From the NCBI GenBank assembly GCA_014773175.1, contig VXCM01001275.1, positions 61,535-125,534 of the forward strand: DNA of 64,000 nt, in the 5' to 3' direction. Shown in pieces: positions 50,926 through 60,700 of the stretch. The notes under the pieces are model-generated. The model searched no databases. It was not told the origin of the DNA and saw only the letters and a list, made by a program, of their open reading frames with translations. Numbering within the stretch: the first letter of the stretch is position 1; the number at the start of each line of letters is the position of its first letter. A program made the translations under genes and the position numbers. This DNA is from Lucifuga dentata (lineage: Eukaryota; Chordata; Actinopteri; Ophidiiformes; Bythitidae).

Positions 50926-50934
50926 CACACACAC
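50870..50934. repeat. (CA)n microsatellite with CG interruptions
   Basis: An ACGCACGCACAC lead-in is followed by about 28 CA units with one internal CGCA. Simple repeat. Confidence 0.95.
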
Positions 50935-51925
50935 CAGAAGCTGTTTGAACAGAGTATTAGCCTTAGCAAACAGCAGTACTATTCATCAAACCTTTGTCCT
51001 ATTCCATTTCCCCGTCAGGTTTTGAGCTTCGCCACAGGTCAGCATGAGTGATACCATTTCACCTGAGCTCCTGCATGTTTAATCCCTCCTTTCCATCCCC
51101 TCATCTTTTCTTCCACTCCGACATGCCATTCTTCCTTTACCTTTTCTGATATCACCATTTTTACTTCCATGCCACACCTCATCTCTCTTCTCAGTGGTGG
51201 CTTCATCGATCCCACACCCTCAGCCGACTCCTCTGTTCCTCCCCACTCTTTCTTCCTCCATCAGTCTACCCATCCCTCACTCTTCTTCCATCTCTCCTAA
51301 AGGCAAACACTCTACAGGTTATATTCTTTTCCCTCCATCCCTTCCTCCTTTCCCCGTAGATAGTGTGTTTGCTCAGGGATTAGGTTGGGCTTTGTGCCTT
51401 TGAGGAAGGAAGGAACTAATCAGACTCTTATTTGTCGTTGCATTGTGTGTCTTTTGGTGAGAAGGGAACCTGACCCACCGGAGGCGCACGTGCACGCACG
51501 CACGCGCAGATGCACACATGGTGAGCGGACCGAGTGGGGTGAAAACTGAGAGCCAGCCAAAGGAACGATGCTCGGTCATACCCACACACACACATGAACA
51601 CACAAGAACACACACAGACACGTGCACAAGCATACAAGCTCGCCAGATGCAACCCAACACCCCGACCAGCACATTCCAGCAGTGTGCGTAGGTGTGCGTT
51701 TGCCCCTTGACTCCTCTCTTCTGTTGTGTTTTTTTCTGGGAGTGCGTGTGTGTGTTTTTGTGTTCACAAGCGAGTTCGCCCCTGCGTTGCTGCTCTGTTG
51801 CTGTCTTTGTTCCTCGGGTAGGCCTGTTTTTGATTGGCTGACAGATGTGCGGGATGTGGATCTGTGTTTTTCCTCATCAGTGCCGGCTCTGATTTGACTA
51901 ATTCTGTTTTCTCTGCTGTCGGCAG
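50935..51925. other. Non-coding, long pyrimidine-biased block, then splice-acceptor-like end
   Basis: Positions 51064-51355 are strongly C/T-biased on the plus strand and give a Ser/Pro/Leu-rich open frame with no domain. Interrupted CA/CG dinucleotides follow (51486-51620). The last 45 bases contain GACTAAT and a pyrimidine tract ending TCGGCAG, a plausible branch point and acceptor for 51926. Confidence 0.5.
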
Positions 51926-52008
51926 GCGTACGAGGTCACGGCGGCGACGGGAGGCAGCTGCACGGGCTGCAGATTGTATGCAAGCCACTCGAACGCCACG
52001 CAGCAGAT
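51926..52008 (+). CDS. Candidate internal exon, 83 bp, gene not recognised
   Basis: A good splice acceptor (TTTTCTCTGCTGTCGGCAG) and a consensus donor (GTGAGT at 52009-52014) bracket 83 bp that is clearly richer in G+C and CpG than its surroundings. All three plus frames are open. The frame starting at the first base has the most coding-like third positions (mostly G or C) and reads AYEVTAATGGSCTGCRLYAS then HSNATQQ, with a split last codon. The third frame reads VRGHGGDGRQLHGLQIVCKP then LERHAAD. The second is arginine-rich. I do not recognise a family in any frame. At 27 codons plus 2 bases, skipping it would shift the frame. If real, this window lies inside a gene on the plus strand with very long introns. 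The minus strand is also open here, so composition alone cannot prove it. Confidence 0.4.
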
Positions 52009-53117
52009 GTGAGTGACGCCCTTGTTTGTGTGTGTGAGAGTGTGCTTTGAGACATTTACACACCGATGGACGCGTTTATGTATACAAATTCACAGTATGC
52101 ACATACATACTGTACACACTCATCTTCTTATCCAGTCACCATGCTGATTAGTCAATACTTACATCCCCTTCATCGCTCATCTGCTCCATAATTCATAGAT
52201 CTAACAGATGGACTTGGCTCAGATCAAATTCTCTCCAGCTCTTCATGTAAGACTGGTTCTTTTTCTCAGGTAACGCAGGTATTGAGCATCAAAATGGGCT
52301 ATAAACAGGTGTCCTAACCTCCCCCTCTGTTTTTCCATGCATACATGCCGGCTCTGCATTTGAAACAGTCTAAACGGGAGACAGAATGCCTTGATCCTTG
52401 TTAACACAAATTCTTAATGTAGTTTGAATGTTAAAACAGGCCTCAAAAGGAAATGTGAGCAGAAAGACTTTGCCCGGTTCCCACTGGTTGAGTTTGAACA
52501 AAATGTTTACAAGATACACCCTCTCTCTCTCTCCCTCTCTGTGTCTCCCTCCATGCTCTGATTGCACCTAAATACAGGGTAGAGGTTGCACGAGTAATTA
52601 CTTTATCCTCATATTTTGAAACTGACACAAGTCATACTATGACATTAACCACCTACATTCAATGTGATATCATTTCCCCTTGCTATTTAGGGCAAGTGCT
52701 AATTTAGAAACAGCTCAGATGTGATCCTGTGGTTGGGTGAGAGCAGATGTGAACTACAATAATAAATTATTTTCTTACTATAGCAGACAATTCCTGCAAT
52801 ATGTGAATTCTCACAAATAAATGTAGCAAGGCTGTTTCTGATTCGCATAATAAATGTAGAACTGGAATAATAATTTATGTCACATGGTCGAAATCAAAGC
52901 AGGAAATGATGATTTGGTCAAATAGAGAACTCTCACTTTATGTTTCAAACTGCACGCTGTGTGGAGTTCGGTGTTAAGCTGGCCTTTTCTCTGATGCACC
53001 CTCGCCATTTCTCATGTGTAATTATTGTCATGGACAGAGTAATGCTTAGTTGGCAAGTGGTGTTCCTAATGAGAGCAAAACTTCCTGGGCTGCTGCCACC
53101 CAAATGTAGAGAGATTC

Positions 53118-53121
<4 letters not shown>
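52009..53121. other. Non-coding stretch, nothing recognised
   Basis: It begins with GTGAGTGACG and a GT-rich run, as an intron start would. A short (CT)n lies at 52521-52541. No gene is supported. Confidence 0.45.

Positions 53122-53167
<46 letters not shown>
53122..53167. repeat. (CT)23 microsatellite
   Basis: Uninterrupted CT dinucleotides over 46 bp. Confidence 0.95.
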
Positions 53168-53170
<3 letters not shown>

Positions 53171-53267
53171 CCACCATTGCACTCTATAAACGGGGCAGCA
53201 AAAAATTTTAACAGAAATATGCAGTGAGCAAGAAATTTCCTTGGTAAAGTCTGTCAATATTAGATAC

Positions 53268-53570
53268 TGTAGTCTAGTTTAGTTTAGTTTATTTTTCCTC
53301 ATCCGGGGTATAAGGAACGAGAAAAAAAAAACACAGATAACCACCAAACAAACACAGAAACCAAAAATCTGTACAATCAAAAACTACACAATATTTTCTT
53401 AATGAACTTCATCCAGACCAAACAAAACCTTGACATTTCCCGTGCCCATCAACTTCCCAAATTTATAAACAGTGGGTTAATTCTAAAGTATCTTTTAATA
53501 AATTTACTTCTGTCTTCATCAAATAAAGAACAAATAAGCACATAATGAAACTTGTTTCATTATGTGTCAG
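53268..53570 (-). repeat. Possible retroelement 3' remnant
   Basis: The segment opens with tandem AGTTTAGTTTAGTTT and continues with A-rich, low-coding sequence to a 28-bp hairpin at 53539-53566. Tandem pentamer or hexamer ends followed by such sequence are seen at the 3' ends of L2/CR1-type LINEs read on the minus strand. No reverse-transcriptase motif is visible, so the call is weak. Confidence 0.25.
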
Positions 53571-56500
53571 TCTGCATTGCTGAAACTATGGAGACTTCTA
53601 TCAGCCGTTCATATTCAGCTTGACACAGCTGATAACAGCGATCTAAAGCACATCTGCACATAGAATTTTAAGTTGTTTTCACCTTCCTCAGACTGCTAGG
53701 GAAAGCAGATAATTAAAAAAAAAAAAAGAAAGAAAAAAGACAACATGCATACCAACATACATCTACTAGTACTTTTAGTACTAGGCTGAAAAGATTATGT
53801 GAACCCCAGGGTATGAGTAATGATTCATTTGTGAAGGATCTAATCATAAAGAGCAATGTGACCCGGTCATTGCATGAGCAGAGTCACACAATGAACTGAC
53901 TTGGACACAGTCACTTTCCGCAAATGAATTACATTAATTTAAGGCTGTAATAATGGAATATGTGATGCATTAGTTTCTGGACATCTGCCCTGCCCAGCTG
54001 ACACTAACTCAAATTAGCAAACTAATTAGAAAGGTTCATGTTTTTGACATAATGACTTGGAAAATGCCATCTTCTCAAATTAATTCCTTAACATTATGAC
54101 TTACTCACACACACTGGGAAACGTGGAAAACTGAGCCAAAGTGACGGCACCGCTCAGTTGGGGCCATGGAAAGAGTGGCATCACCATCTTGGTCCTTGGC
54201 GATGTCGCCGAATGGCTGCAGGGAGCAGATGGCGAGCTGGAGACAAAAGCTGCAGACTTTCCAAAACCAGCAACCAGTAATGGTCAGGAGGGAACAGGTT
54301 TATGTAGCCGTAGGAAGGGGGAGAGCTCAAAACAAAACGGCCTCAATATATGAAATATAATGTGTATTAAACAACAGAATAACCATCTAAAATGTAGGCA
54401 GCAGCTACAGACTCAGCTGCCTCCTTAACTGTTCCAGTTCTCTTCATTAGTGAGGGCCTCATGGAAAGCATGCAAGTTTATTCACCAGACTGAACTCGCC
54501 AGCTTTTGGAAGTTCAAATAAAGCTTGCAAAGCCAACTAAATCAAACACAATTTATATTTGCCAAATACCTACAACATACATTTGTTATGGATTTGATTA
54601 TTAGTGAAGCATGGCGTGCCTGTAAGGTGAGTGGAGGACATGTGCGTACCAAAAAGCTATAGAATCTGACATTTGGCAATCCTGAACCAGTGAAGGCATG
54701 TTGTGGCTCTGAGTTCCTATTCCTGACAGCTTTTTCTCCTTGATTTATGACCTTGAGGTGAAACAGAGTTCCCGGTCCACCTCACAGTGAACAAACTAAT
54801 GAAAGAGATGCATTATTTATTATTGAAAAGGCAAAGCATAGAACAAAAGCTGAGGTTAGGGTAAAAAACACTGAAACCTTCCAAACACACAGAGCAGGAA
54901 TGCCTTTTCTTCCTGCCCTCCTTATTTTGTATGTCAACCTGCAGCTTGTGCCAAGTATAATATTAGCTGGATAACTACTACAGTGTAGTTGGTAATATGA
55001 GTAGATGTGGATGGCAATACGTCTGCTCTAATTCATGAATCAAAGTGAATAGTCTTATCTTGATCAGCAGTGGGATAGCTTGCTAGCTGTGAGAGCCAGT
55101 GGAAAAGATTAGATCTTAATTGTCAGACATTACAGCGCGATGGCAACTAGAGAGGCAGAGAGCGACACACCATTGTGCCTTGTAATAATTCTTCATGGTG
55201 CTGACATCGAAATCCAAGTTAAAATAAAACTAACAAGCTCAGAAGATTGTGTCATTGCTATTCTCGGTTACATTAATGAGAGATGACTTATTCCTGCAGT
55301 ATCACCTTTCTTCTGCTAAGACTTTCTCCAAGCTTTGGCCCACAAATGTTCAAACTTTCTTTTTGCTGTAGTCTAGTTAGGTTCCTGAGGCTTTTCAGAG
55401 AGATCTTCTACCAATTAACTAATGCTGCCTCTATGGTCTGTTATGCAGATCTCATATTTTAAGAAGTCTCCAAAGAGTGAGAGTGAATAGGCTTTGAGTT
55501 TTAACAATCAGCTTCAAACATGCCTAGACATTTTTATGTTTTCAGTGTTTTGGACATGTCAAACCCAAAAGCTTTTAAGTTAACACAGTATTTTAGTTTA
55601 TTTATTTATTTTTTTAATTTTTATTTTTTAATCAAAAGTGATCCGGATGAAGAGGCATTGTAAAGGCAGGAAATAATTTAGTGGTTGTTGCAGTCGAAGG
55701 GTTTTCATCTGTTTTTCTTTATGAAAAGTCTTTCTTGGTCTTCAAGCTGTTTTTCCTGCTGTAAACTTTATCACTCTCAGCACCATTTAGCACTCCTCTG
55801 ACATTAATAACGGACATATTTACCAAAACTGTTACTGGCTTGACACCATGAAAACATGTAGATGTGCATCCAATGGAGACAAAGCAAGCTTAAGTGTGAG
55901 AGAGTGGGATAATATTGTTTGTATGAAATGAGTTTTAAGAATTTTTGTATTTTCTAGTTCCAATTAGTATTTTTTTTTCCTGTGGATTTATTAAGTCCTT
56001 GTATAGTAAGTGCATTCTTCCATATTCTTTGAACTTATAAAATAGTATTGTAGGTGTGTGAAAGCAGGTTTTCCACGATAGACTAAATGTTTAAGGTTTA
56101 CTGTGAGATGGAGAAAGGAGGATAAATGGAGGCACTGATCCCAAGGTCGCATGTAAAGGAAAACGACACTTCACGTTCATACGTGCGTTGAATGGATATT
56201 CACCTAACATAAATCTTGAACATTTCCACTTAAGAAAACACGTCAGCACACACTTTGGCACGCTTGTTCCTTCTGCCAGTAGACCCAAACAAGCTGAATA
56301 CGAGCAATCACCCCAAACAAACATTTAAAATACAATCACAAATATTTCTCCATTCATATTTACCCTTGCAGAAGTTCAGGCTAGCGTTCATCACACAAGC
56401 AACAGGAAATACTTTTGGCATCCTCAGACTTTATCTCAACATCAGCACAGCATCCCTTGCGTTGCAGAAGTGACAACACAAATCCTCACTTGAGTCCTCG

Positions 56501-58168
56501 CACGGGTGCCTTGACGAGATGAAAACTTGCTTGAAATCCTGTCAAAGAACAGCAGCGAAGTTGAAGATGATGATGCACATGCATTTTTTTTCTTAGATGA
56601 AACTGTATGTGGATCCATTGTTAAAACAGAAGATAAGACAGGGATCTCTCTGAGCGCTAGCCTGGCTAATCTGCTTCGACAGCTGTGCGATGACACCAGG
56701 AATTAGTCGTTGCTCATGCAAATAGAGTGCATATGCTAATACTGAAGCTAATTGGGTGGAAGGGGGGTAGGAATGTGGGGAGACATGTCAGTTGGAAGTT
56801 GGCTGGATGGAGACGTGCCCGCTCTGCTCTCAGCAGTCTGAAAGGCTTCCAGCAGCCTTCATTACACAGCTGGAATAGACTGAGGACACCATTCACTCTT
56901 CACTAATACAGATGGCAAATTTGTTGAGTCACTGCATCACTGCCACTTTTAGCATATTTGAACCTCTCCTGCTATGCGTAATAGGCGTGATGAATACACT
57001 GACATTTTTTAATGCTAATGCACTCAGTGAATGCTGTGATTATGAATAAACTAGTGAGGCAGTATGTCCCACTTAGCAAAACAGAACTGCCCTTATCGCT
57101 GTAAGAACACTATCAAGGGTATTATGGCTTTTATCAACAACTGTCATATGTGTGCTTGTTTTCTGTGACAAAAGTGATACACATGCAAATGAAAAAAAAA
57201 AAGAAAAAAGATCAAATAAGTAGGGTTGCAAAATAGCTTCCTGGTTATTGGGAAAAAGGCATAGTAACTAATAAGGTGACTGAGAAGCAACAGCGCAGCT
57301 GGAATGTGTTGAGATGCAGATAATCAACTTAGCTCAAGCTAAATGTTGTGATGAAGAATAGATATTGAGCTTAGATTACAGGATTGTGATGCATATCAAT
57401 TAACTCATTGATTGCCTTTTTTTTTTTTTATACNAAAAAAAAAAAAAAAAAAAAAAAAAAATGTTAGTCATAGTGGTTTGTCAAGTGGAATCTTTTGAGC
57501 ATGCTAGATACGACCCCGCTTGAACGCACCAATACTTCCTGCCAAACGCTTTATCAACCACTCTGAACTGCAGGTAACTAGAAGCAATACTCATGCTTTA
57601 CTCCGTGTTGCCAGAAACGCCTTGCTGAACTAACCATGGTTTATTAAACTGACTAGAAATACATTTCAGAAAAAAATAATGACAAACACAACTTTCTTTT
57701 TGTTTCTTTGGTAAGTGGCCATTGTATTAGCATGCATAGTTTAGAGAAAAAATTATGAAAGCCACATTTCTTACCTGTTGTCACATAACAGCAGCAAACA
57801 GCTATATTATATGCTAAAAATGCTCAAGGTCCTGTAGATATTTACCTTTAATCTGTTTCTCGTTAACTCCTATTAACTGATTGGTATGGGTAAAATAGTA
57901 AGTATTCCTTTTTCGAGAGCCAAGGATATTGTGAATCCCACAGAAGATTTTTTTTTTTTTTTTTTTTTAAATACAGAATTGCTTCAGCCACTCAGACAGC
58001 CGATCCGATCAAGGGACAAACTTACTTGGCAGCGTCATGCTTCCTGGGTTCACATTTCCAGTTAACCAAACTGGTTGTAATTAGAACTTCTGCCTGGAGG
58101 GAAAAGAGAACAGAGAGAGCACAGAAGAGGAAAGATATGATCCTGGCCAGAGTTGTGTTCACATGTGA

Positions 58169-58169
<1 letters not shown>
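53571..58169. other. Non-coding stretch with a few small signals
   Basis: About 4.6 kb with no supported gene. It holds poly-A with interruptions (53709-53735 and 57189-57207), a GC-balanced patch with two open plus frames (54141-54360), two octamer-like sites (56716-56740), and a T-run/N/A-run junction (57417-57461, N at 57434). Confidence 0.45.

Positions 58170-58220
<51 letters not shown>
58170..58220. repeat. (CA)n microsatellite
   Basis: About 24 CA dinucleotides with a GCAC near the end. Confidence 0.95.
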
Positions 58221-58221
<1 letters not shown>

Positions 58222-58286
58222 GAGCAATAAAAAAAGACAGGCCACAGACTTTCATGCTTGTGGACAGACACACATATTCTGTTTGC

Positions 58287-58350
58287 ATAAAAACACTAAT
58301 ATATGCGTGCTTACTTTTTTGTTTTTTTTTCATTGACACACTTGAGCACG

Positions 58351-58382
<32 letters not shown>

Positions 58383-58450
58383 NATAAAAACACTAATATA
58401 TGCGTGCTTACTTTTTTGTTTTTTTTTCATTGACACACTTGAGCACGCAC
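58287..58450. repeat. 67-bp duplication flanking a (CA)n run and a single N
   Basis: 58287-58353 (ATAAAAACACTAATATATG through GAGCACGCAC) is repeated exactly at 58384-58450. Between the copies are about 28 bp of CA repeat and an N at 58383. The left contig appears to have run into a (CA)n and ended there; the right contig restarts 67 bp upstream of it. This is an assembly artefact that also leaves the true (CA)n length unknown. Confidence 0.85.
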
Positions 58451-58827
58451 ACAAAAACACACATAGAAAATCAGCTAGCCTCTCCTCTTGCAAGGTCTCC
58501 ACCCAGACCACACAGACCTCTATCCTCTGGTGGCGTGGCTCGGGCAGCCCTGCCTGGCTGGTTGGCTGGCCGCAGAGCAGTGTCAGGGGTCAAAGTTGAA
58601 GCCGGAGCTGTATTCCTGGCAGTGGAGGCAGTATTGACTGGCAGAGAGGAAACACCAATAGGCCATTTTCCAACCCTCACCCCTCAGGGATTGTTGGGGT
58701 CAAAGACTACATCCAATCTGGCTCCACTGGACATCAGTGAATGCTCACTGCCAGTATGATGTGTCCGAGCTGGTGTGTATTCCTTCCACTATCACTGTTT
58801 GAAGCATGAATTATGGCTTCATAGCTT

Positions 58828-58830
<3 letters not shown>
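58451..58830. other. GC-balanced non-coding patch
   Basis: The plus frame open to 58759 has no domain, and its start lies in the duplicated artefact, so it is not called. No other feature. Confidence 0.4.
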
Positions 58831-58874
<44 letters not shown>

Positions 58875-58898
58875 GTATACATACGTATATACACACAC

Positions 58899-58929
<31 letters not shown>

Positions 58930-59092
58930 TATATATATGTATATATATATGTATATACGTATATGTGTGTGTATATGTGTATATATATACGTATATACAT
59001 ATATACATATATATATATATACACACATACACTATATGTATGTGTGTATATATATACGTATATATATATATATACACACGCACATACACATA
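58831..59092. repeat. Long alternating TA/CA/GTA dinucleotide tract
   Basis: About 260 bp composed almost wholly of TA, CA/TG and TACGTA steps, strictly alternating purine and pyrimidine over most of its length. It explains the tyrosine/isoleucine-rich open frames in all six frames. It contains many internal palindromes (TATATATA, TATACGTATA, ATATGTATATAC) and could form cruciform or Z-DNA. Not coding. Confidence 0.95.
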
Positions 59093-60204
59093 TCTAATGA
59101 AGGCTTATTCATTATTTTTACATGCTAACACCAGTAAATAGCATGTGTAGATGTATTATAATGCACATTATAATTATGACTGTCAAGGCAGGTAACAGAG
59201 TCAAAACAAATGAAGCTCAGAATATCAAATTTCATCTGCTAAATATTTACACAAAAACAGCAGTATATGAGCTACCAATGCACAACACAAGGTCAGTTAA
59301 CTGAATCATCAGTAAAACAATACTCAGTCACGCACACACAGAAAAAGAGAAATAACAGGTTGTCAACACAACTTTGAGGTGCTGATTTATTTTATTTCCC
59401 CAATCCATTTGTAGGGTGGAACTTCTGATTGTCACATTTTAAACAAGGCCTTCTTGCTTCTGTCAAAGTGCTACTTGCAGTTTAAAAAAAAAAAACAAAC
59501 AAGAACAACAACAAAAAAACAAACTCCTAAGCATTTGACAGACGGTACTCTGGTGCTCAAAGTGCCCCATAATTTAGCACCATTTGTCCAACCTGTCTTT
59601 CTGAAAATGTCATGCTGTTCAGAGGAGGTGCTGAAATACAAGGAGACTTGAGGCTGTGGTCATGTTTTGCTTCAGCCTGTGACAAGCAAGTTTTGACCTG
59701 TATTAACATCAAAATGACTAAAATGTCCCTCTAATGTGAAAGGGTTGCTCTGAGTGATGGAGCCACAGAGAATTATCAACCCTTCTGTTGAATGTTTAGT
59801 CCTTTTAGGTTGTTGTTTTGGTTTTACAATTGCCCATTAACTGTGTAGTTGGGTTTTAGCCACTTTTAGCTGTTTCTGTCACAAAAGGTTGATAAACAGG
59901 CTTTATGCTACCCACAAAACAACACACCACACACAGGCACTCACAGGAACTAACAAGTGAAAGACAAGATATATTTCTCAGGAGTTGGTGGAGACAAAAC
60001 AGCTTAAAAGAGAATGAAGATTGTAATGGACAGAAACACGATTACAGTGGGTTGCTATTGTTGCTCCTCGTCCAAGGAATGCGTAAGTTAGCACATTAGC
60101 TGTAACAGCATTATGAGATGAAAACATGTCAGGACTATGTGTCAGTCACCTTTAGCTCTTTTGCCACCGACTGGCCAAATGTTGATAATTCCAGCTTTCA
60201 TTTT
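59093..60204. other. Non-coding stretch with A-rich simple repeat
   Basis: An A-rich run with AAC units at 59481-59524. No gene is supported. Confidence 0.5.
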
Positions 60205-60700
60205 TTAATCCTTAAACCAGGCGCGACACGAATAAGTGGCGCAAATATGCAAATATACGTGTCGCGAAACTGTTGCATCAAAACTATTTACACCTCTCAC
60301 GATGCAAATTTACGACTGCTCATCGAGAAAGTTTTGTGGCGCAACAGGACATCAAGATGGATTCAGCGTCATCCAGTGAAGATGATTTGGCGCTGATCCT
60401 TTTCACAGAAAAGAAGAGAAAAAGTTTGTGACTCATCCAATTCTGGACGGAAGGAGAGAACACAGGATGTTTTATTGTCTGATACAGGAGCTGAAACTTT
60501 ACCATGAAGCTTCAGACAAGATTTCAGGATGTCAGTGGGCCAGTTTGAACGTGTCTTGGAGATGCAAGCTTCACATCTGAGGAGGCAGAGGACAAATTTC
60601 AGGGAGCCAGTCGATCCAGAACAGCGTATGGCGGTGTGTCTCAATACCTGAGCACAGTTTCATTATTGGCTGTAGGTACATAGTCTGTGCGTAAAGTCGC
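60205..60700 (+). mobile_element. PIF/Harbinger DNA transposon relic
   Basis: A CpG-rich left portion (60220-60270) with a 9-bp inverted repeat (CGCGACACG / CGTGTCGCG) precedes a broken Harbinger transposase frame (see 60357-60657). Similarity ends soon after the YLST-like block near 60656. The catalytic DDE region and the right TIR were not found, so the element is a 5' fragment or a heavily deleted copy. Boundaries are approximate. Confidence 0.65.
60357..60657 (+). pseudogene. HARBI1-like (Harbinger) transposase N-terminal relic, frameshifted
   Basis: An ATG at 60357 opens MDSASSSEDDLALILFTEKK, a typical acidic-serine Harbinger start, and soon hits a stop. A second frame from about 60419 continues as KKKFVTHPILDGRREHRM, then FYCLIQELKLYHEASDK. 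A third frame from 60529 reads MSVGQFERVLEMQAS, then HLRRQRTNFREPVDPEQRM, then AVCL, before a TGA at 60649. One missing base there would restore the expected YLST. The segments follow the order of the N-terminal region of Harbinger transposases and vertebrate HARBI1 (HPI-x-R motif, QEL, RMS-x-GQFE, FRE-x-V-x-PEQRM). It needs at least three frameshift corrections and has no catalytic domain, so it is a dead relic. Confidence 0.75.

Noticed and set aside
54781..54800. CTCACAGTGAAC, similar to the start of miR-128
   Set aside because: The match ends after about 11 bases, and no complementary arm forms a precursor hairpin nearby.
58022..58433. Overlapping frames on both strands of over 100 codons
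   Set aside because: They are made of (CA)n read as Thr-His or Cys-Val and cross the artefactual duplication at N 58383.
58775..59141. Several Tyr/Ile-rich open frames of 65-117 codons
   Set aside because: They are products of the alternating TA/CA tract, which is open in all six frames by composition.
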